NCBI GenBank assembly: GCA_025602905.1
Contig: JAHLKI010000007.1
Coordinates: forward strand, 496,001-560,000
Direction: 5' to 3'
Length of the DNA stretch: 64,000 nt
Origin: Phlyctochytrium arcticum
Taxonomy: Eukaryota; Chytridiomycota; Chytridiomycetes; Chytridiales; Chytridiaceae
The notes under the pieces are model-generated. The model worked only from the letters and a program-made list of their open reading frames with translations. It made no database searches and was not told the origin of the DNA. Each line of letters begins with the position of its first letter. Position 1 is the first letter of the stretch. The position numbers and the translations under genes were made by a program. This document shows, piece after piece, positions 54,535 to 64,000 of this stretch.

Positions 54535-55127
54535 CTAACAAAATCGCATCAGGTCGGAGGTTCTAAGCATTGATTTGCATTCACCACCAACACTGTAAGA
54601 CGGCAGAAGGTAACTCCGGTTCTGTTTTGGCAACACAAGCTCAAAGGCATGTTGGGCTGACACAATCCCGTCGTTATGGTACAGGGCCAGGGAATTGCGC
54701 TCAATCAGGAATAATGTCTCCTGCCACTGAAGGTGGATGATGCCCTGTGACGCTGCACCTATAGCATGAAAATGTGCTCCTTTTGGAGCCGATATTCGAG
54801 CTAAGCGAGTTATCGGATCCCAGATACCAACGTTGAGGGCAGCACTGAACGAAGTGGGCTGTAAGTCAGCGCAACGTCGGCTTCCTCAGACATCCAAACA
54901 TACTAGTGACCACGCCTGCTCTCGTGCAGCAAAGCCGAGAAGGACGCTCGAACCTCGCGGGTGATCTCCAGCTCTTCATGTGTGCCTTTGGGAGAAAACC
55001 ACTTTGATCTCTCCTCCGAGTCCGCCACAGTTGTCATTGGTCTTCGCCCACCGCGCTGCTCCGATCCAGCTCCGATCCAAGCGAACTGCACCTGCGAAGT
55101 TGTAACCACAGCAACAACTGTCGACAT
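54535..55127 (-). CDS. Unknown protein with propeller-like sequence, divergent from UROD
   Basis: On the reverse strand an exon (about 54985-54904) reading [18 protein letters not shown] is joined in phase, across GTATGTTTGG..TTACAG, to a 107-codon exon. That exon reads [20 protein letters not shown], then [40 protein letters not shown], and stops at 54535. The aromatic/hydrophobic alternation resembles beta-propeller blades, but no family is recognised. The 5' end is unresolved. An ATG at 55127 opens a frame ([19 protein letters not shown]..) that would need one more intron to enter the RGSS frame. That ATG lies only 49 bp from the UROD start codon, so the two genes would share a bidirectional promoter. 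The clean splice at 54862-54903 is the main evidence. Confidence 0.5.
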
Positions 55128-55175
55128 CTATCGAGCATCACTAGGATCTCAAGGCATTCGCTACTGATCTTCAAC

Positions 55176-56477
55176 ATGACCGCAACCGCATACCCTACGT
55201 ATACCGACAAGGACTTTCCCGAAGTCAAGAATGACTTAATCCTTCGGGTCGCCCGAGGCGAGGTGGTCGAGCGAACTCCGGTTTGGATCATGCGGCAGGC
55301 GGGGCGTTATCTACCAGGTTCGTTCAACAAATAGTAATTGATATCGGAGAACAAAGTAAACAAACCTGTTCGTCGGATGCAGAGTTTCGGGAAGTTCGCA
55401 GCCAGCACGACTTCTTCACAATATGTAGAACCCCTGAGCTAGCTTGCCAGGTCACCCTTCAACCTATTGACCGTTACGATGGACTTTTGGACGCTAGTAT
55501 CATTTTCAGCGATATTCTAGTAGTCCCTCAGGCCTTGGGCCTCGAAGTTCAAATGCTCCCCAAGCAAGGTCCACATTTCCCTGAACCACTGTTAGATCCA
55601 TCCCACTTGACGCGCCTCAAGGAGCATGTTAATGTGGAGCAAGACTTGCGATACGTTATGGAGGCCATAACTCTGACAAGACAAAAGCTGGATGGGCGGG
55701 TCCCGCTGTTTGGCTTCGTTGGTGCGCCATGGACACTGATGGCATACATGATTGAAGGGGGAGGTAGCAAGACACTCAGCAAGGCAAAGGCATGGCTCGG
55801 ACGATGGCCAGCCGAGAGTGCTGTATTATTGCAGAAGGTGACGGATGTGATTGTTGATTTCATGGTCAGTCAAGTCAAGGCTGGGGCACAGGTATGCTAA
55901 CTCCATTACTCTGAGCCACAAAACGTTCTCTAAAACCCTTGCTAGCTTTTGCAAGTCTTTGACTCGTGGGCAGGCGAGCTCTCACCCGATCACTTCAATA
56001 CCTTTTCTCTTGCCTACCTTAAGCAGATCCCTGGACGCGTTCGTGCGGCTTTGCGCGAGATTGACCCCAAACTCGCCCAGGTCCCTATTGTGGTATTTGC
56101 TCGAGGCGCCCACTATGCGCTGGAAAGCTTGACAGACATTGGCTACGATGTTATTTCACTCGACTGGACGATGGATCCAAGTGTTTCCAGAAAGCGGGTT
56201 GACAGCAACGTTAGCCTGCAAGGAAACGCAGACCCCAGCCTCTTGTATGCTCCCCCAGCAACCATAAAGAAGGCCGTAGCTGAGATGTTGGAGAAATTTG
56301 GCACTAAGGAGAGGTATATTGCAAATTTGGGACACGGCATGTACCCCGATCACGATCCGGAACACTTGCGGGCCTATTTGGAAGCAATTGTAGGTTACAA
56401 AGCAACTGTTTTGCTTGGGTATGTACTAATTATGTTATTCTGGACAGCGTGACGAATCTACCAGAAGAAACAAATGA
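55176..56477 (+). CDS. HEM12: Uroporphyrinogen decarboxylase (heme synthesis)
   Basis: Converts uroporphyrinogen III to coproporphyrinogen III in the cytosol. Exons 55176-55317, 55383-55891, 55946-56389 and 56448-56477 join in phase, for about 375 residues. Signatures: [19 protein letters not shown] (substrate-binding Arg pair and the UROD signature), [33 protein letters not shown] (the catalytic Asp), [43 protein letters not shown] and [20 protein letters not shown]. The last exon encodes only RDESTRRNK; reading through its intron gives a false hydrophobic tail. Convergent with the FAM227 gene: 27 bp lie between the two stop codons. Confidence 0.97.
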
Positions 56478-56504
56478 TTGAGGGTCTTTTCTACTCTACC
56501 TGGA

Positions 56505-58704
56505 TCAAATAGATATCTTCAATACTCCCCTAAGATCTGATGATTTCGGCTCTTTCATTTTCTGTATCTCGTCAACAATTACATCTGCTGAGTTTTTCAC
56601 CTGCAAATACGGTTACTAGACAGATTTTAGCCCATTTTAGGAATGGCTTTACCTGTTCCGGCTTGGCCAGAATTTTCCATATTCGCTGACGCTCTCTATG
56701 CAACTGGTCATTCAGATTTTGCAGAAGGCGATTTTTCTCGCGCTGGGCTTCGTCTTGACTGGCTTTATATGCCTTTTGCAGTTTTTTGGACCGCCGGACT
56801 GACTCGGCTATGAGCTGACGGTACGTAGGGTTCGTACTGGTCAATGTTTCACGTATCACTTCGGCGCGATGTATGGTAAGTATCCGTCGCTCAACTTTTC
56901 CCAAATAGCGCTCAACAATGCCAGAGTTGCCATTCGCGTCAAACCACACCCTCTGGGTCTGGGGCCCCGGACCTATAGGACAAGACTACATCTTGTTAAA
57001 GAATGTACTGTCTGCAAGTGGAAGACTAACCACGATCTCCTGCCCATTTTTGGAGCCATCACGCTGGGTGCTGTCGGATCTGCCCATGATTTCGTTCATA
57101 AAACTGGCGTCTGGAATGTTGTTAGATCGGCTATTGGCCTCCCTTGCGCAAATTCTAGCCAACCTTGGCCATCACGAGCATCGCGCGATCCCTCGGGAAG
57201 TTTGAGCGGCAATGTGCCTTGATGTTCTCCTCGGATATTCCACTTATTACAGTGTGGGAAAGTAGGCCTGAGCCCATTCATCCACTCTGATAAAAGATCG
57301 CAGATTTTTGTTTTGAAAGGGTTGTCAAAGACTTGTGTAGAGTCAGGGAAGCACTCGCGGAAACTGCAATATACAGCTTGCGCAAGTATATCCGGGTATA
57401 CTGTGCAGAATTCATCCTTATCCTTCTGAGTCGACTTGAGCAGTAAGGTGACATAGCTCTGGGCAATGCGTGCAAACAATTTCTCCTGTTGCTCGTCGGC
57501 TGCTGGCGCTGTCGGTCTCCAGTGACTGAAGAAGAGATACCAGAATGTGTCTTTCAGAATACATTCTGTTTCAGGGCACAACATGGTATCTTTCCAAGTT
57601 CGGCGATGCTGGGGCCGCTCCTGTAAAACGCTTTTAAGCACTTTTCTGCATGATACGTTATGAGGCAGGGCAACCGTGGGATCTACACCAGGAAGGATTT
57701 TCAATCGCTGTGTACCGTTTAGTCCTGAGTAATATCATGTTGCGCAGGGAATGGATGTACCTCAACAGTGCGATCCTCGGGCAACAGAACCAGCAGACTT
57801 TCTTTTGCATCCTTTTCCGATTGCTCTGTTGTTGTAGTAATGACTGGGTGGTACTGTTGTACTTCGGTTAAGAATGTGGTTTCTGAAATCGGACAACTTG
57901 AGTTTCGGATGAGGCATCATTCATTTCTCCTTCCCATCCCGTAACACTTACGATTCTGAAGCAAGTCGTCGTCAGTTGGCACCCGGGTGATCAGTTGTCC
58001 GTTGCTGCCAAAGCATGCCGTTCTAGAATTGAGTGCCAGCTTTATCTCATTCTCGGCATCCGTTAAGCGAAGTTTAGAAGCTACGTTTCGCAGTCGCTTG
58101 CTGAGGTCGTCCATTCGTATTGCAGCAATGGCTAGGACAGGTGTTAGCCATGTTTTATAAACAAACAGTCCAAACTCGAGCGTACGTATTATTCCACTCA
58201 AGCGCCCATCAATGTCAATTTGGCCAGGAACTGTTGGGCTAGATCAGTGTCTGCAACTTTGAACATCTTCCATGAGAGGACTGTACCGAGATGATCCATG
58301 AGTTCCGCGGAAATATGCGGCCATTCTGACGCCGACGTAACTATTTTGGCATCAGGTGTTGCCGATTTCTCAAAGACCCCATTCTCTTGGTTACGTTGAT
58401 TTTGGGAACTGATATGCTCAATCACTTCTTCTCCAGTCTTTGGCGGCTCTTTTGTTTGGGCAGTTCCGCTTTGCACCCGTGCACTTGGCGTCCCCGTCAA
58501 GCGGTCGGATCCCCCATCAAACACGGATCCATCGTATGAGGTTACTGAGACCTGAGAGGCTATCGTGACCACGGTTCCTCGCCTATTGCTGGCTGGACGA
58601 TCAACCATCGGGAATAACGAGCCAGCGAATTTTGTACTTGTCGGAATTTGCTGCCAGATTGCTGACGCCGGAGAGGAACGCCAAGCTAAGCCATCCCGCG
58701 ACAT
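56505..58704 (-). CDS. FAM227-like protein (conserved in flagellated organisms)
   Basis: Reverse-strand multi-exon gene, about 600 residues. ATG at 58704 (MSRDGLAWRSS). The N-terminal half is disordered, then helical (MDDLSKRLRNVASKLRL). The FAM227 domain is plain: KDTFWYLFFSHWRP, LFARIAQSYVTLLL, TVYPDILAQAVYCSFRECFP and KTKICDLLSEWMNGLRP. A later block WFDANGNSGIVERYLGK corresponds to the FAM227 'F(D)xxGxSPLI' end motif. It is followed by a long coiled coil (RSKKLQKAYKASQDEAQREK) and a short last exon ending at 56505. FAM227A/B are poorly known proteins found almost only in ciliated eukaryotes. The protein lies divergently from SHMT, with 160 bp between start codons. Exon borders near 57000-57100 and 57870-58200 are approximate. 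Confidence 0.83.
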
Positions 58705-58863
58705 TCCGACTGCGGAGCGGCCCGGATCCTCCCCATTTGGTGGGACCTTGGGACTACCGGTTTAGGCCAGTAGGCAAACACTTTTCCGTAAAGTCTTTCC
58801 TCTGGTCATTGAGTGGCCTGTACTTTCCACAGACTCTTCCGGCTCAGGCGGCAATCGTCAGTC

Positions 58864-60881
58864 ATGTTTCGTTTGATCTCCCGGACTCGTCCGTCCCTGG
58901 TAGGTGTTCAAGCGAGCCTAACGCGTGCTGGAGCAGCTGATAATTAACGACCAGATTGTTTGTAGATTACAACTCCCGTAACACGCTCATATGCTACAGC
59001 TGCAGCGAGCAATCAAGCGGTAAGTCGCTTGCATAACGGCTTATTTGCAGACTGAATAGCGGCGCTGATACACTTTGTTTATGCTGATAGGTGCTGAACA
59101 CCAAGCTCTCAGAAGCGGACCCGGAAATCTTTGACATCATCCAGAATGAAATGCGCCGGCAGCGAGAGAGCATTGTTCTCATTCCTTCGGAGGTGAGTTC
59201 TTCAAAGCACTTGGTGCTTTAGAAATGAAATCTAACCGGCCTACCTCTATAGAATTTCACCTCCCGATCGGTAATGGAAGCGTTGGGCTCCGTTATGCAG
59301 AACAAGTACTCGGAGGGATACCCCGGAGCACGTTATTATGGTGGCAACGAGTTCATTGACCAGGCTGAAATACTGTGTCAGAAGCGGGCGCTAGAGACTT
59401 TTGGTGTGGACGCGTCAAAATGGGGTGTAAATGTTCAATCCCTATCAGGAGCACCCGCCAATCTGTATGTCTACAGTGCACTGATGAAGCCCCATGAGCG
59501 CCTCATGGGCTTGGACTTGCCACACGGTGGACAGTGAGTGCATGCTTCGAATCCTGTCCCGCAATCCATTTCTGAGATAGGGCTTTAGTCTATCACACGG
59601 ATATCAGACTGACACCAAGAAGATCTCGCAAGTGTCCGCATACTTTGAGACCATGCCATATCGAGTGGATGAAAAGACAGGGATCGTCGATTACGACATG
59701 TTGCAAAAAACAGCATTGCTCTACCGGCCGAAAATTCTGGTTGCGGGCGCCAGTGCCTACGCACGGAATTGGGATTACAAGCGTATGCGGGAAATTGCAG
59801 ACAGTGTGAACGCATACCTGATGGCGGATATGGCTCACGTATCCGGTGTGTATATGTCGATTCTCGCGGCAGCAATCGCTATGATTGACATTGGCTTACT
59901 ATAGGGCTTGTGGCCGCTGGTGTGCTGCCATCACCTTTCGAGTACGCAGATATCGTCACAACTACAACACACAAGTCGTTACGAGGCCCTAGAGGTGCAA
60001 TGATTTTCTTCCGCAAAGGGGTGCGCAAAACGGACAAAAAGGGAAAAGGTTGGGTAGAACGGCGCTCTTGATTAAATACCCCGAAACTGATATATCATCA
60101 GAAATTCCTTACGACCTGGAGAACCCCATCAATTTTTCCGTCTTTCCTGGCCATCAAGGCGGCCCGCACAATCATACAATCACTGCTTTGGCCGTTGCAC
60201 TCAAACAGGCGCAAGGACCTGAGTTCAAGGCTTATCAGCAGCAAGTGTTGAAGAACTGCAAGCAGTTCGAAAAGAGCTTTAAGAATCTGGACTACAATAT
60301 GGTTTCAGGTGGAACTGATTGTCACCTCCTTCTACTGGACTTGCGCAGCAAGGTTAGTTGTGCGATTTACCATTGCAAATAGTTGAAGATGTTAATTTGG
60401 TCATTGTAGGGAATTGATGGTGCACGAGTGGAGCGCATCCTTGAGCTTGCAAATATCGCAACAAATAAGAACACCGTTCCGGGCGATAGATCCGCTTTGA
60501 TTCCAGGCGGCCTGCGAATTGGTAAGCAGGACTTAGAGAATGATCAGTGACCATCACATTAACTCTCTCACAGGATCACCCGCTATGACCAGTCGAGGAC
60601 TAAAGGAATCTGACTTTGCACAAATTGCCGAATTTATCCACCGTGGTGTTGAAATTACCCGCGATTTTACAAAGACTGTCACAGGTGAGATCGTGACCCA
60701 TAATTCCGGTGTTGATGCAAGGTACTAACTCGTTACAGGGAAAAAACTGTCTGACTTTAAGAACACCCTTGGTGAAGGCGCCAACGCCAGCGATATCCAA
60801 ACACTGAAACGTGAGGTCTCGGACTTCGCCAGACAGTTTCCCACTGTAGGTTATTCGCCAAACGAAATGAAGTACGCTTAG
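58864..60881 (+). CDS. SHM1: Serine hydroxymethyltransferase, mitochondrial
   Basis: PLP enzyme moving the serine side-chain carbon to tetrahydrofolate. It starts [12 protein letters not shown] and continues [18 protein letters not shown] across the first intron, an Arg/Ser-rich presequence, so it is the mitochondrial form. Signatures: [72 protein letters not shown], the PLP lysine in [32 protein letters not shown] and [17 protein letters not shown]. About ten exons. One donor after KTDKKGKG is GTTGGG, less canonical but phase-correct. Length of about 490 residues is normal. Convergent with TAF8, whose stop is 64 bp downstream. Confidence 0.97.
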
Positions 60882-60944
60882 ACTTCTTCCTGACACTCCT
60901 GGCGGGCAATGTTTCTAATGTACAATATCTACAATCTCTCAAAT

Positions 60945-61777
60945 TCATTTCATATTGTTCCTTTCCTTTTGCGTCGCCATGCTGTCTCGTAGTTGACGGG
61001 CATCAATGTCAAGTCTGAGGTTCCATCATGCTTATACAAAAGCATCGTAGCTTTTTCCAAAAATGTCGTTAAATTATCTTCTACCAAGCGAGACTGTTCA
61101 GCTTGTTTAGCTCTGAGTGCATATGTGGGTTCATCGGCCTCGGTAACGATCTAAATCGGGTTTTAGGACAACCTTCCATGATATATTAGCTTCGAGGTAG
61201 GACATACCTTGCTACTGATAAAAGTGTGCGGATTTGGGAAGGAAGGGAGATGTGGCGGGATTGATGGTGGATGTGGTGGAGGATTTGGGTTATAATGAAA
61301 CGGATCATCTCTGAAGGATGGCGGCAACTTCCCGGGTATTGGTCGTTTGTATGGATATTTGATAAGACTGCTGCTCCCTGAAACCCCTAAATCCAGAAAC
61401 GTCAGACCAGGATCTTTGCAGGGAATGCACCTGCTGATTAATACCTCGTGCCCCCGACGCTTTCAGATTTTCCAAGTAGTAGCACATTTCGTCGACGCTT
61501 ATACCCATCCCCCGCATGGCCAGCCACAGATCATTCAGCGTAGGCTTTGTACGGGCAGACTGCTCACTGAATTGCCGTGTGCGTGAGAACAAATCATGGA
61601 GATCTAGTCTTGCCAAATGTTTAGCAAACTTGGTTTTGATCTCTTCCTATCATACTTACATAGTTCTAATGCCAGAGAAAAGATTTCAAGAGCGCTGTCA
61701 CTGACGCTGTCGAAACCAACGTCCCGTAACATATGGACTATTGTCCGATTCAATAGGGCAACAGCGTTTTGATCCAT
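60945..61777 (-). CDS. TAF8: TFIID subunit TAF8
   Basis: Histone-fold (bromo-TP type) subunit that pairs with TAF10 in TFIID. After MDQ, the fold reads AVALLNRTIVHMLRDVGFDS, SDSALEIFSLALELYLHDLF, then TRQFSEQSARTKPTLNDLWL and AMRGMGIS. The C-terminal TAF8 signature follows after an intron: PSIPPHLPSFPNPHTFI. A helical tail (EPTYALRAKQAEQSRLVEDN, TTFLEKATMLLY) ends at 60945. About 265 residues, with at least four introns. The start is taken at the ATG at 61777; the open frame continues to about 61834 without a methionine, and an ACTCTAG there could be an acceptor for a further upstream exon. TAF8 rather than SPT7 or TAF3 because of the IPPHLPSFPNPHT motif. Confidence 0.92.
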
Positions 61778-62027
61778 ATTTACTTTGGGAGGATTCGGGG
61801 TTGCGATGTTTGCGGTACTAGAGTTTTGATTCACAGGTTACTCCACTGCGCTCTAGCTGCGCAACCGGCGGATGCATCACTGTCAGAACAACCAGAACAA
61901 CGGAAAACAACCTTGAACTTTGACAGATTAAGAGAAAGGACGATAAAGGTACAGTACATGAATCCCAAAAATGTAAAATATGAAGACAGAAACCGACAAA
62001 TACATCAACTAGACTAATTAAATGAAT

Positions 62028-63906
62028 TTAAATCTTGAGACGAAGGAGACCCTTGTGTGTGCCGACCCACAACTCTCCATTATATCGAATAACATTGTGG
62101 ATGATCCAGTCGCCGGGGGTATAGAGCCCTTCGCTGGGCAGAACATCAACTCCGGGAAAACTCTGTTCCTCCAAAGTTTCGGCAGAATTAGACGTATCAG
62201 TAGGGGAAAGGTGCACCCTGCAAAGACTTCGTCCTGTTTCGAGTTCGATTGCTTCGAACCAGCCCTTGGTGGTTATGACGATTAAGAGTGGGTGTAAAAC
62301 ACAATATGTGGCAACGGAGTCATTCCCTTCCACGCGAATAGGATGCGCCAAAGGAGGATGATGACCCTTAGGTCGTTTGACGGGAGGGAGAGAAACAGTG
62401 CGGCGAAGACTGCCTTGGTGTGTGTTTAGACGGGTCTGAGCAGTATGGAGTAGATCGCCAATGTCCCATACAACCACATTTCCTCCATTTTGAGACCTTC
62501 CAGAAATCGGGGCGTGTGAAGGGGGATGAGTGGGTTCGACAACTGGGACAAGAGGCGATTGCGGGATTGGTGGGTATGCAGGAAGATCGGGCACGAGTAC
62601 TCCCGTGTTCACTGTTAGCGGGTTACCGCCAGCGGCACCCTGCGTTACAGTCAACATATCTTCAGTCCGGCTATCGTCGTCCAGATCATCGTCCACGTCG
62701 CCCGCATCCGTGAAGACGGCGATGGCCAGGCTCTTTGGCCTTTTCCATTCTCCGCAGAGCCAATTCTCCGGGTTGTCAACCCAAGTCAATCCCAGGACAG
62801 GACCAGCTAAATCACTCGTCACGAGCGAAACAAGAGGAGCACCGGTCGCAAAATCCCAGATCCGAATGTGATGACCGTCGAAATGGCCAGTCAAAATGAT
62901 GGAATCGTATGGTTCACCCATCTCGATTGTGGACACATCTCGACCCATTTCTCTACGCTCAATCAGCCGGCCCGATTTGTAGTCATAAATAAGGCGGACG
63001 CCCGTGTCAATATCTGAAATGCCGAGCACGACCAACAGGGCTTCTGATCGACCATCAAAATAGTTTGAGCTTGCGGGTGAATACGTTGATAACGCAAAAA
63101 CCTCTACGTCTTGAGGTAAATCAAGGTGGGATATGTGAAACTTTGGATCGTCGTTGATTCCGCTGAGTTCCCCAGCGGCAGGCATCAAACAACACTGGAG
63201 CGACGCTGACTGATCTGAAATCCTCCTACCCACCACGTAGAACCCTCGTTGAGCGTCCATGTGCCTTACAGCAACTTCACCATCGAAGCAGGCAGATCCA
63301 CCAAGCTGGCCAGTGCCAAGCTCCAAGAAACAGACAGTGGTTCGTCGCGCGCCTGTTCCGTCCATTTCTGGGTCCTTGATACATACGGAAAATGCCACAA
63401 GTCCAGAAGGCCTCATAACATCTTCGTCGGATATTTCCTCAGGTTTGCGCGGTTTGCCATATTCCAATGCTTGATCCGGGCAAAAACCAGTGTGGTACAT
63501 ATGGTACAAATGGGGTTCAGGAAAGGATATTGATGGTACACATGACGCAAGCTTCTGATTTGAGAAAACGAGTTCTAGAACGGACGTTTGACGTTCGCCT
63601 AGGTTTTCCCAACGCTTGGTACATGCTTTCGACGCTGCAAGCTTTCGCCGCCAATTCGTGCCCTCGTAGGGGCAGCTTAGCTGTGGGTACGTTGCTGTAT
63701 ATGCTTCATACCAGCTTCGATTTGATTTCGCAAGTCTACAATAAAATCATGTGAGATACCGACAACCCACAGCTCTCCAGAGCAAGCACTGACCGCTTGA
63801 ACCGCCGGCAAATACGGGAAAACTTGACCAGATCTCGATACTCCTGGGTGAGATGGCTCATGACAATAAGCCAGATATCGTCGGGGAGAGCTAGAGTCTG
63901 AGACAT
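62028..63906 (-). CDS. F-box protein with C-terminal WD40-like propeller
   Basis: Two exons, 63906-63794 and 63735-62028. The donor GTCAGTGC after AAG-CG and the ATTGTAG acceptor give, in phase, an F-box: TLALPDDIWLIVMSHLTQEY, RDLVKFSRICRRFKRLAKSN, RSWYEAYTATYPQL. Without splicing the frame stops early. The rest (about 550 residues) is a propeller: HISHLDLPQDVEVFALSTYS, PYDSIILTGHFDGHHIRIWD, GPVLGLTWVDNPENWLCGEW, NVVVWDIGDLLHT and the last blade GELWVGTHKGLLRLKI. A low-complexity insert (Pro-rich, about 62500-62620) splits one blade. F-box/WD40 proteins are substrate receptors of SCF ubiquitin ligases; the F-box contacts Skp1. I cannot identify the target. The gene starts 94 bp from the right edge. 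Confidence 0.88.
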
Positions 63907-64000
63907 TGTCCTTGTTCCTGCGATAATCCTATGCTTTTGGGTGGCAAGTTGGTTGGGCACTAGTCTTGGCGGCCCATTCTCGGGGCAACCCAAAAGTCGT

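Noticed and set aside
56449..56477. UROD reading through its last intron to a hydrophobic tail
   Set aside because: GTAGGT..GGACAG splices in phase to the RDESTRRNK ending typical of the enzyme length.
58565..58940. Plus ORFs upstream of SHMT
   Set aside because: They run through the FAM227 first exon on the opposite strand and lack a presequence; the ATG at 58864 gives the proper mitochondrial start.
1..64000. CRISPR arrays, transposons, rRNA, viral insertions
   Set aside because: I read both strands for spaced direct repeats, transposase or reverse-transcriptase motifs and rRNA and found none.

Overview
The window is nuclear DNA of a fungus that builds flagella, most likely a zoosporic (chytrid-type) fungus. 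Genes are dense, lie on both strands and carry many short introns (about 45-90 bp, GTAAG/GTATG donors, YAG acceptors). Fungal character comes from a Swi6/Mbp1-type ankyrin factor, the vacuolar lipase ATG15 and a Bzz1-type F-BAR/SH3 protein. Flagellar character comes from an ODAD4/TTC25-type outer-dynein-arm docking subunit, a FAM227 homologue and dynein roadblock. A methylmalonyl-CoA epimerase, a metazoan-type myosin regulatory light chain and a KAT14/ATAC2 homologue are also traits of early-diverging rather than yeast-like fungi. The species cannot be named from the sequence alone.

Layout, left to right. 0-6.5 kb: Swi6-like factor (-, C-terminus off the left edge), ankyrin protein (+), unknown basic protein (+), ribosome-biogenesis factor BOP1/ERB1 (+). 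6.6-13.6 kb: SHOC1/ZIP2-type meiotic XPF-like protein (-) and a coiled-coil/disordered protein (-). 13.6-15.3 kb: gene-poor tract. 15.3-20.4 kb: mitochondrial uL24 (+), phosphopantothenoylcysteine decarboxylase (-), myosin regulatory light chain (+), ATG15 (+). 20.4-28.9 kb: KAT14 (-), Bzz1-like with four SH3 domains (+), tRNA-Pro(AGG) (+), ATG12 (-). 29.4-37.3 kb: CRAL-TRIO protein (+), GTP cyclohydrolase II (+), large WD40 protein (+). 37.4-43.6 kb: methylmalonyl-CoA epimerase (-), small coiled-coil protein (+), small secreted protein (+), ODAD4/TTC25 (-), 2OG-Fe(II) oxygenase (-), dynein roadblock (-), DUF421/YetF-like membrane protein (+). 43.6-51.6 kb: WD40-like protein (-), UDP-glucose:glycoprotein glucosyltransferase (-). 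51.9-63.9 kb: tandem-PH protein (+), unknown propeller-like protein (-), uroporphyrinogen decarboxylase (+), FAM227 (-), mitochondrial serine hydroxymethyltransferase (+), TAF8 (-), F-box/WD40 protein (-).

There are no operons. Neighbours are mostly unrelated housekeeping genes, commonly arranged as divergent pairs sharing a short promoter or as convergent pairs with overlapping or nearly touching 3' ends. I saw no CRISPR array, IS element, intact transposon, rRNA or prophage. Points of most interest: initiator-ATG-only first exons, a domesticated bacterial-type DUF421 gene, a meiotic ZMM-type gene and a KAT14 gene in a flagellated fungus, and several coding sequences assembled across introns, including one small secreted protein. 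Exon coordinates in the entries were derived by hand from splice signals and reading phase.
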